A DNA stretch of 23,868 nucleotides, taken from positions 1 to 23,868 of the IMG/VR virus record IMGVR_UViG_3300022929_000205, one strand, 5' to 3'. Position 1 is the first letter of the stretch. Each line of letters starts with the position of its first letter. Below the pieces are notes generated by a model. That model did no database searches and was not told where the DNA came from. It was given only the letters and a program-made list of their open reading frames with translations. Of the stretch, positions 13,427 to 20,219 are shown piece after piece. The DNA is from a virus. The position numbers and the translations under genes are program-made.

Positions 13427-16143
13427 TAATAAACTCCTACTACATTTACTATCCTAGGACTATAGATAATTATATTAGTCAACATGCCTCCTGCATATGT
13501 TCCAGCTGCTTTTACAATATCTACCTCAGTGGCACTGTGTCTACTAAAGCTCCAAGACCCTTGTTGACTACTGGTTTGATTGTGCATATTGGATTCACTC
13601 ATTGTTGAGCTGTTATCTAGCATAAGATAGCTTTCTCTCCATAATCCATATGGGCTACTCCAGTGAGATCCTTGCGCCATTATTCTAAGAATGCCGTTGC
13701 CATGTCCTGATGTTCTTACAACATATGCTTGGTTGCCTATCATGTTCATTGAAAAACTAAATTTATACAGATCAGTATAGCCCACACTGTTGTGAATTTG
13801 ACTTGCGTTTGTACTGTATTGCTTGAAAGTAAATCTACCTTCTGGTGATATGCTTGCTCGTTCTAATATACCAGCATCTTCGTCACTTGTGTCGTTATTA
13901 GTAGCAAAGGCCAGAGCTGATGTTTCATGACCAGGTGTAGATACAACTCTAGGTCCAATCCAAGCATGTACGTTTTCGTCATGTTGCGCACTATGACCAC
14001 CTAAGTGATTGAAGCCTATGCCTCCGCCATAGGCTCCCACAGCACGAGTTCCGTTTGAAGAATTCCATAATGTTTCAACACGCAGAGCTACTTGTTGTTT
14101 ACTTAGTGTTGTGCTCCAACCACTATAAGCACTGTCTAATACATGTAAACCAGCAATTGGACTTGTTGACTGATTATTATTACCACCTATAATAGCTGCT
14201 CCGTTAACGTGTAGTGGTGCATCTGGAGAACTCATACCAATACCAACTCGCCCATCGCCTTGTACAACAAAGTCTGTACCGGAATTATCATATGCATGAA
14301 TAAATCTTGTACCTGATCCACTATAACTACCAGCATCGAGTTCTATCATTCCCGCATTTGAGTTAGTACCGTTTGTATAATTAGCTCCAGCAATTTTTAA
14401 TCCACTACCTTTATGACTACCATAACCTCTGTTTATCAAAACAACATGTGCATCACCACTACCTGGAGGTGAAACGTTAAGTGTTGTTTGCGAAACATCA
14501 CTGTTAGCAATATCTAAGGTTGCAGATGGATCAGATTTATTGATACCAACATTACCTGCACCTTCGATAACCATTCTTTCTGTATTATTAGTTCCAAAAG
14601 ATATAGCTTTGGTTAAATTTTGCGTAGTTCCAATTTCCATAGTATTGTTACCAAATGATTCAACTCTACCTATATACTGATTTCCGCTCCACCCAACACC
14701 AGAACTCGTATACATATACATATTTTCGCCATGTGTGCCGGTGTTACGAGTAACTTGTATGCCTTCGATACCAACACCATTACTAGTCACAAACCCACTA
14801 TTGTTAGAAGTAACATGTAGTTTACTACGGGGAGCGTCATGATTTATACCAACGTTGCCGTTAGCTCCAGATATTAACATTTGAGGACTTGTTGGTAATA
14901 AGTTAGCAGCATTGGCTGAATTTACATAAAATCTCAAATCTGTATTGTTACTACCAAAAACTCCTCTTGTACCAATAAAGGCTTGAACATATTCGTTTCC
15001 GCTGTTGTCTCTGTGTTTGTAGAAACTTAATCCTGGGCCGTTAGAATCTGAATTGAATACATTACCATCTGTTAATTTTAAGTTACCTTGTGGCCAGTAT
15101 CTATCTGCAGGGACACTTGCTGAAGCGTCATCCATATTTTCATCAGAAAGTCGATCTATTATAAGTCCGTTACGATATCCATACTCTAGATCATTTGAAT
15201 TATCAATATAGACTTGAAATTTTTGTCCAGGATTCGTTGTACCAATACCAACGTTGCCTCCGGGTTTAATTGTTACATATTGAGTAGGAGTTCCGCCGCC
15301 ATCACCTGCGTGTAAAGACAAGTGTGTATCACTTCTTAGTTGACCACCACCGGTGGAACTACTATCTTGATTTCTAAAATAAATAGATCTAGATGTACTA
15401 CCCCCACTATCAAGACGTATGTCCCCTCTAACATCTAATTTAGAACCTGGACTTGTCGTACCAATACCAACTCCTGTATCAGTAATACGAACTCTTTCGT
15501 CAGACCCAGTAGCAAATCTAATGTCTGTGGCTCTGATACCAAAAGCAGTGTTAGCATTTCCAGCAGTGTTTACAGCTTGGAATCCAGCAACACTGCCAAT
15601 TTCTCCGATATTTCCTGCAAATAAAATTCTTTTATCGGTTCCAACTCTTACGTCTAAACCGTTATCGCCAGCAGCAACAATTAATGCACCAGTCATTGAA
15701 CCACCTGCTAGAGGTAGTTTGGCAGCAATTGAGTTTGTAACTGTTGTACTGAAGTTAGCATCGTCGCCCAGTGCTGCGGCTAATTCATTTAATGTATCTA
15801 GCGTATTAGGTGCGCTGTCTACTAGTGCATCTATCTTCAACTGGGCTCTTGCATCTGCTCTAGCATTTGTAAAATATAAATTAGTACTGCCTTCAGTTAG
15901 CGCATCTGTATTGTGATTACTAATACTACTTGTAGTTCCAGTAACATTGCCTGTTAACGGTCCCACAAATGCTGTAGCTGTAGCTGTTCCTGTTATGTCT
16001 AGTGTTGTTGTAGGTGTTGCACTACCAATTCCTACACGATTATTTGTACTGTCCACTACTAGTGTATTGTCAGTCGGGTCAACATTAAAGTCTCCGTCTA
16101 ACCCATGTGTTGTCATGTTTCCTAATTTACGTGCGTTACTCAT
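13426..16143 (-). CDS. Tail fibre protein, 905 aa, VGIG-repeat type
   Basis: The N-terminus MSNARKLGNMTTHGLDGDFN is followed by a first VGIG repeat near residue 37, one NLYFTNARADARA repeat (near 88-100), a DSAPNTLDTLNELAAALGDD module (109-128) and LAGGSMTGAL (near 144-153). The shaft then carries further repeats, including GVGIGTTSPGSKLDV, NVGIGTTNPGQKFQV, NVGINHDAPRSKLHV, NVGINKSDPSATLDI and RVGIGMSSPDAPLHV, at intervals of roughly 70-110 residues. From about residue 785 a unique domain begins (NSVGYTDLYKFSFSM) and ends in VVGVY. No S74 domain is present. A late promoter and a class-1 leader hairpin precede it. The last codons, GGA GTT TAT, also provide the ribosome-binding site of the chaperone gene downstream. 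Receptor binding by the terminal domain is inferred. Confidence 0.85.
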   Translation of the reverse strand: MSNARKLGNMTTHGLDGDFNVDPTDNTLVVDSTNNRVGIGSATPTTTLDITGTATATAFVGPLTGNVTGTTSSISNHNTDALTEGSTNLYFTNARADARAQLKIDALVDSAPNTLDTLNELAAALGDDANFSTTVTNSIAAKLPLAGGSMTGALIVAAGDNGLDVRVGTDKRILFAGNIGEIGSVAGFQAVNTAGNANTAFGIRATDIRFATGSDERVRITDTGVGIGTTSPGSKLDVRGDIRLDSGGSTSRSIYFRNQDSSSTGGGQLRSDTHLSLHAGDGGGTPTQYVTIKPGGNVGIGTTNPGQKFQVYIDNSNDLEYGYRNGLIIDRLSDENMDDASASVPADRYWPQGNLKLTDGNVFNSDSNGPGLSFYKHRDNSGNEYVQAFIGTRGVFGSNNTDLRFYVNSANAANLLPTSPQMLISGANGNVGINHDAPRSKLHVTSNNSGFVTSNGVGIEGIQVTRNTGTHGENMYMYTSSGVGWSGNQYIGRVESFGNNTMEIGTTQNLTKAISFGTNNTERMVIEGAGNVGINKSDPSATLDIANSDVSQTTLNVSPPGSGDAHVVLINRGYGSHKGSGLKIAGANYTNGTNSNAGMIELDAGSYSGSGTRFIHAYDNSGTDFVVQGDGRVGIGMSSPDAPLHVNGAAIIGGNNNQSTSPIAGLHVLDSAYSGWSTTLSKQQVALRVETLWNSSNGTRAVGAYGGGIGFNHLGGHSAQHDENVHAWIGPRVVSTPGHETSALAFATNNDTSDEDAGILERASISPEGRFTFKQYSTNASQIHNSVGYTDLYKFSFSMNMIGNQAYVVRTSGHGNGILRIMAQGSHWSSPYGLWRESYLMLDNSSTMSESNMHNQTSSQQGSWSFSRHSATEVDIVKAAGTYAGGMLTNIIIYSPRIVNVVGVY

Positions 16144-16169
16144 ATGTGCGTCCTAGTTGTTACACATAT
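16142..16169 (-). promoter_or_regulatory. Leader hairpin with RBS in loop and start codon in stem (variant)
   Basis: On the minus strand ATATGTGT pairs with GCACATAT, seven Watson-Crick pairs plus one U-G, around a loop that includes ACAACTAGGA. The ninth position is a mismatch, unlike the copies at 1650 and 8939. The right arm again covers the AT of the ATG at 16143. Keeping a wobble pair where the sequence changed mildly supports selection on RNA pairing. Confidence 0.55.
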
Positions 16170-16174
16170 TTATG
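16167..16174 (-). promoter_or_regulatory. T4-type late promoter core, CATAAATA
   Basis: The minus strand reads TAAACATAAATATGTGTAAC, 23 bases before the ATG at 16143. The gap between this promoter and the stop of the 86-aa gene (16175-16214) holds two weak short inverted repeats, GAGG-AAG-CCTC and TTAGA...TCTAA. I do not call a terminator there. Confidence 0.82.
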
Positions 16175-16214
16175 TTTAGATTGATAGTTCTAATTTTAGA
16201 GGCTTCCTCAGATT

Positions 16215-16475
16215 CTATCTTTCGTCTGCAGCGTTTCGTTGTTCTGATGTTTGCACAACTCCTAAATCAAACGCTTGAGTAACTTGAGCATCTGTACCTA
16301 CTGCTAGTGCTATATCATTTGCGTTACAATGTTTTACTAGCAAAGCAACAATTTCGTCAGTGGCTTTTCTAGCTCTGTTAACGATTGCATTTTCCATCCA
16401 CTCTTGAGGATCCGCACCAACATAAGCCAGCGATTTTATCTGAGTATCCGAAAGTGAAACTGTATAATCTGTCAT
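16215..16475 (-). CDS. Conserved small phage protein, 86 aa, partner of the C1q-tipped fibre
   Basis: The protein begins MTDYTVSLSDTQIKSLAYVG, followed by PQEWMENAIVNRARKATDEI and an alanine-rich helical second half. From memory the pattern YTVxLxDTxxKxLxYVxxDPQEW...NRA belongs to an uncharacterised small protein of marine T4-like phages. It looks mostly helical, soluble and without signal peptide. A good ribosome-binding site (AAGGA) sits between the fibre stop at 16490 and the ATG. It takes the slot that a tail assembly chaperone fills in neighbouring cassettes, so an assembly role for the 1102-aa fibre is possible, but that is inferred only from position. Confidence 0.75.
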   Translation of the reverse strand: MTDYTVSLSDTQIKSLAYVGADPQEWMENAIVNRARKATDEIVALLVKHCNANDIALAVGTDAQVTQAFDLGVVQTSEQRNAADER

Positions 16476-16489
16476 GTTTTTTCCTTATT

Positions 16490-19400
16490 TTATCCTAATA
16501 AATGTCCTGCAAAAAATCCCCAGTGGCCACTACCCATATGGAATGGGTTAGATCCGCTAGCGTGTACTCCTACCAAACGAACATAATCTCCAGAACTTAA
16601 TTTTATTGTTGTTGAATAGTGTCTGCTTTCCCAACCATTATCAGTTCTTCCAGTTGGCTCCCATTTTACATAGTAACTGTTTGTGTTGATTAATAAATTC
16701 AATCCACCTTGAGATGTAAGTGAATCCCACATTACTTCGAAAAGATATACGCCGTCTACAGGAGCAGTGAATCTACCATTACTGAAATCATTGTTATTGT
16801 CATGTTGTTCTGTCCAATTAGCAGATTCTAAAACACCGTTGGCAGTATAATCATTTGTACTGTAAGCTCTAAAACTTGGCTGATTAGGCATCATAACCTG
16901 ACCATATCTGTCGATGGTCATCTGTGTAGTTAATGTACCACTATGACTGGTTTGAAAACGCAAGTGCGCAGCGGCAGTTCCTACTCCATCATCTTGTAGG
17001 TCATTTTTTATTGCAGCATTTACTACACCTCGTTTATCTCTAAACAGGTATCCACTTTGATGTCCCCCAGATGTACCATTATATCTTATACTAACATTAT
17101 CTGCATTAGTTCCATTACTACTATCTGTCATAATTTGTAATCCATTAGCACCGTCTAAGCGCATGGATTCTGTAGTTGATGAACCTATATGAGCAGTAAG
17201 TATTCCTGTGCGTAACTGTAATTCAGCAGATGCACTTGTGGTACGATACAAGCTGTCTATTCTTTGTACAGTGTTAGCTGAATTATCATGACTTATCTCT
17301 AATCCAGCGCCGCCGCCTACTCTAATTGTACCGTTACCTGTAGAACCTGCCTGTACATGTAAAAGTTGCTGTGGATTCGACGTACCGATACCAACATTGC
17401 CGTTATGAAGAACTCTCATACGTTCTATAGGTGCAACAGCGGCTGCACCTGTTGCTGTTTCAAATACAATGCTGTTTTGATTGTAGTAGCTGTCTACTGT
17501 TCCTCTGATAGCCGCCCTAACTCCTTCACCACTTGAATTATCACCTGTAGAAAACTCAATACTACCAAGATAATCATTAGTTGATGCGCTAGGATTATTA
17601 CCGTATCCGCTTTCCCACTGAGCTTCATGATGTAACTTTATAGTTGCTCCAGAACGGCTAGCTCCGCCTGATAAGGTCCCGTTTGTTTTCTTTAATTCTA
17701 ATAACGAATTATCTCCATCTAAAATCATTATTGCATTTGTATTATCAGCAGCACTGACTTGGAATCCACTTGCTTGTTTATATCCAAAACCAAACTTGTT
17801 TCCATTATTATAAAGTGTTCCTGTGTACCATGTACGCAGATTAGGTACATTATAATAATATACCCCTTGTCCTCTATTACCTGGATTACTCGATGAATCA
17901 CTACTTTCAATGATCATAGCACCTTGGGTATATCCAGTGTCCCCGCTAGACTTTAATCTAAGTTGCGTAGCACCTATTCCACCAATATCTAATTTATAAG
18001 CAGGATCAGACATACCAATACCAACATTACCAGCAGGCTCAATAAGCATTTTAGTAGTTGTTGAATTTGATCCATTACCAACATTAAAATTTAAATTACC
18101 GCTAGATGTGTGTTCAATATATGCATAGTCGCCTCCTGCACCATCACCGTTCGCAGCCCCATCTAATACTATATAAGATCCTGCACCACTAGTGCTACCA
18201 CAAATGATACCGTGACGTCCACTAAATCTTAAATCCAGATGCTCCACTGGACTCGTTGTACCAATACCAACTTTAGCATCTCCAGTAAATGTAACTTTTC
18301 TTGATCCAGCATACTCAAAATCTAATTTGTTGCTATCGTTTTGAGTGTAGTCATTAATAATAGACCATTCTGTAGTTGTATCTTTTCTAAAATTAATTCT
18401 ACTTGCACGGTGCGTTGAACCGCCGTCATGATATCCATCAAGATACAGAGCTGCTTGGCCTGAAGATGATGTAGCTTTTATTTTAACAATAGGTATTGAA
18501 GCGTGGTGTACTTCTAAAGGCGCACCAGGACTCGTCGTACCAATACCAACGTTGCCATCATATTTGATGCGCATGTTTTCTTGATACCCACCACCACTTC
18601 TATTCTGGAATACTAAATCTGCACTGCTTGTGTTGCTGGGTTGAACTGCACTAATACCAGCAAGTCCTGTTGTTATACCTTCCCAACCTGTGGCAACAAG
18701 TGATAATGTAACAGCTTGATTATTTGTGTTGCTACTATTTTTTCGAGATATTTGCATACCTGTCCCAAGAGAAGAAGCGGAGTATGTTCCAGTATCACTG
18801 TGTTCTATGTGTAGCTTATCGTTCGGGCTAGTAGTACCAATACCAACTCTGTTGTTTGTGGTATCTACATGTAAGGTATTAGTATCTACAGTTAAGTCAC
18901 CTGTTAAATCAGTTGTACCTGCTACTGTTAGATTTGTACCATTAATTAGTTGCAGACTATCACTTCTAAACCTAGCACTAATATTATTACTGCCAGCTTT
19001 TTTATGAGCAATTTCTATAATACCATCTTCAGTGCCATCACTAGCATCTAATATTTTACCAGTAATTTTTGCGTATACTATAGATTGTCCTGCATCATTT
19101 TTACCATCAAATTTAATTTGACCTAAGTAATCAGCATCTGCAGCACTAGCACTGTTTCTAAATAATACAAACTCAGGACCAGCAGAACTGCCAGCGTCTG
19201 TGTTTTCCATTGTTAAATTACCAGTGAGTGTGCCGCCTGCTAATGGCAATTTAGTAGCAATACTGTTTGTAACAGTTGTACTAAAATTAGCATCATCTCC
19301 CAATGCCGCAGCCAATTCATTCAGTGTATCTAATGTACTAGGCGCACTGTCTACCAGTCCTGAGACTTCAGTATCAACGTATGCTTTTACACTTTGTTGA

Positions 19401-19798
19401 CTAGGAACTTTTGTATCATCATTTGATGCCATATTGTCTTCATCTATTAGATGATTGCTGATGTCACTGACTTGTCCAGTTATGTTACCTACTACACCGC
19501 CACTAGCTGTGACAGCGCCTGTGAACGTGCCGCCTTGTGCTGCACTCACTGTATCAGTGACACTGAACAATTGATGTGCAATAATTGTAATTTCGTCGTT
19601 TAATGCCGCACCTACAGCAAGTACAACCTGAGAGCCATTGGTCGCAGTATAGTCTGCTTCGGCTAGCAAGATACCATTTTGATAAACATCAACATATCCT
19701 GCATCATAAATTATATTAAATGTGGTTTGATTAGCAGTAGCAATAAACGTTTCTACTCTACGTCTGCCTTCTGTTAATCCTTGTCCTATATATGGCAC
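16490..19798 (-). CDS. Tail fibre protein, 1102 aa, with C1q-like C-terminal head
   Basis: The start is a GTG at 19798, supported by AAGGA eight bases upstream and by alignment of MPYIGQG with the MAYIGSR start of the 1294-aa fibre. The N-terminal module (TANQTTFNIIYDAGYVDVYQ, NGILL, DYTATNGSQVVL) covers about residues 1-95. A DSAPSTLDTLNELAAALGDD module (150-169) and LAGGTLTGNL (186-195) follow, then VGIG repeats near 318, 420, 512, 593 and 802. From about 970 the protein has a C1q/TNF-like head: NGRFTAPVDGVYLFEV, then LSSGDYVRLVGV and the closing WGFFAGHLLG. C1q-like heads form compact trimers, which suits a fibre tip. It is preceded by a late promoter and a class-2 leader hairpin. Head identification is by motif; ligand unknown. 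Confidence 0.85.
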   Translation of the reverse strand: MPYIGQGLTEGRRRVETFIATANQTTFNIIYDAGYVDVYQNGILLAEADYTATNGSQVVLAVGAALNDEITIIAHQLFSVTDTVSAAQGGTFTGAVTASGGVVGNITGQVSDISNHLIDEDNMASNDDTKVPSQQSVKAYVDTEVSGLVDSAPSTLDTLNELAAALGDDANFSTTVTNSIATKLPLAGGTLTGNLTMENTDAGSSAGPEFVLFRNSASAADADYLGQIKFDGKNDAGQSIVYAKITGKILDASDGTEDGIIEIAHKKAGSNNISARFRSDSLQLINGTNLTVAGTTDLTGDLTVDTNTLHVDTTNNRVGIGTTSPNDKLHIEHSDTGTYSASSLGTGMQISRKNSSNTNNQAVTLSLVATGWEGITTGLAGISAVQPSNTSSADLVFQNRSGGGYQENMRIKYDGNVGIGTTSPGAPLEVHHASIPIVKIKATSSSGQAALYLDGYHDGGSTHRASRINFRKDTTTEWSIINDYTQNDSNKLDFEYAGSRKVTFTGDAKVGIGTTSPVEHLDLRFSGRHGIICGSTSGAGSYIVLDGAANGDGAGGDYAYIEHTSSGNLNFNVGNGSNSTTTKMLIEPAGNVGIGMSDPAYKLDIGGIGATQLRLKSSGDTGYTQGAMIIESSDSSSNPGNRGQGVYYYNVPNLRTWYTGTLYNNGNKFGFGYKQASGFQVSAADNTNAIMILDGDNSLLELKKTNGTLSGGASRSGATIKLHHEAQWESGYGNNPSASTNDYLGSIEFSTGDNSSGEGVRAAIRGTVDSYYNQNSIVFETATGAAAVAPIERMRVLHNGNVGIGTSNPQQLLHVQAGSTGNGTIRVGGGAGLEISHDNSANTVQRIDSLYRTTSASAELQLRTGILTAHIGSSTTESMRLDGANGLQIMTDSSNGTNADNVSIRYNGTSGGHQSGYLFRDKRGVVNAAIKNDLQDDGVGTAAAHLRFQTSHSGTLTTQMTIDRYGQVMMPNQPSFRAYSTNDYTANGVLESANWTEQHDNNNDFSNGRFTAPVDGVYLFEVMWDSLTSQGGLNLLINTNSYYVKWEPTGRTDNGWESRHYSTTIKLSSGDYVRLVGVHASGSNPFHMGSGHWGFFAGHLLG

Positions 19799-19810
19799 GG
19801 GCGATTTCCT

Positions 19811-19829
19811 TGTGTAAATGTGTTACACA
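19811..19829 (-). promoter_or_regulatory. Leader hairpin, class 2, upstream of RBS
   Basis: On the minus strand TGTGTAA pairs perfectly with TTACACA around the loop CACAT. The right arm touches the AAGGA ribosome-binding site of the GTG-started fibre gene. It shares stem, loop and placement with the copy at 13027-13045. Confidence 0.55.
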
Positions 19830-19837
19830 TATTTATG
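19830..19837 (-). promoter_or_regulatory. T4-type late promoter core, CATAAATA
   Basis: The minus strand reads TAAACATAAATATGTGTAAC, 31 bases before the GTG at 19798. The leading TAA is the stop codon of the 123-aa chaperone gene, the same stop-promoter sharing as at 13055. Confidence 0.82.
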
Positions 19838-19838
19838 T

Positions 19839-20210
19839 TTAACTAGGAGGTGTTGGCCACACTACATCTGCTGTTGATTCAGCAGTTGTGATATCTCTGA
19901 GTGCAGTTCTATAGGTTGCCCAAGGGTCTTTGATATTATCAGGAACATCTGCACCTTGTGTCCAATCACTTGCTATAAGTAATTTGTTTCTATGCTGTCT
20001 AATCTGTTCCCATGTGTCTAGTTCTCTGTGTTCTATAATCATATCATCTGTAATTATATCATCACCAACAATTTGCTGCACAGTTCTACCAAAATCTTCA
20101 TGATCTGGCATTACTGGAACTTCAGCACTTGGATCATAAGAGTATTCTACACCATCTATTACTATAGGATGATATAACCAAGTTGGACTATATTCAAATT
20201 CTTCTATCAT
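19839..20210 (-). CDS. Tail assembly chaperone-like protein (Phage_tail_APC type), 123 aa
   Basis: The C-terminal half is a clear family match: LDTWEQIRQHRNKLLIASDW, then TQGADVPD, WATYRTALRDITT and a final VVWPTPPS. This is the most canonical of the three chaperone-like proteins in the window. The N-terminal half (MIEEFEYSPTWLYHPIVIDG) is acidic and distinct. The ATG lies nine bases after the stop of the 868-aa fibre, with AGGA between, so the pair is co-translated from one message. The fibre is the probable client. The TAA stop is used as the start of the next late promoter motif. Confidence 0.85.
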   Translation of the reverse strand: MIEEFEYSPTWLYHPIVIDGVEYSYDPSAEVPVMPDHEDFGRTVQQIVGDDIITDDMIIEHRELDTWEQIRQHRNKLLIASDWTQGADVPDNIKDPWATYRTALRDITTAESTADVVWPTPPS

Positions 20211-20219
20211 TTTTTTCCT

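Noticed and set aside
15378-15385. AATAAATA on the plus strand
   Set aside because: It matches the late promoter core but sits inside fibre codons for an SIYF stretch, lacks the TGTGTA leader, and has no plus-strand gene to drive.
16175-16214. Terminator between the 86-aa gene and the next promoter
   Set aside because: Only a 4-bp GAGG/CCTC and a 5-bp TTAGA/TCTAA pairing are present, with no T-run on the minus strand.
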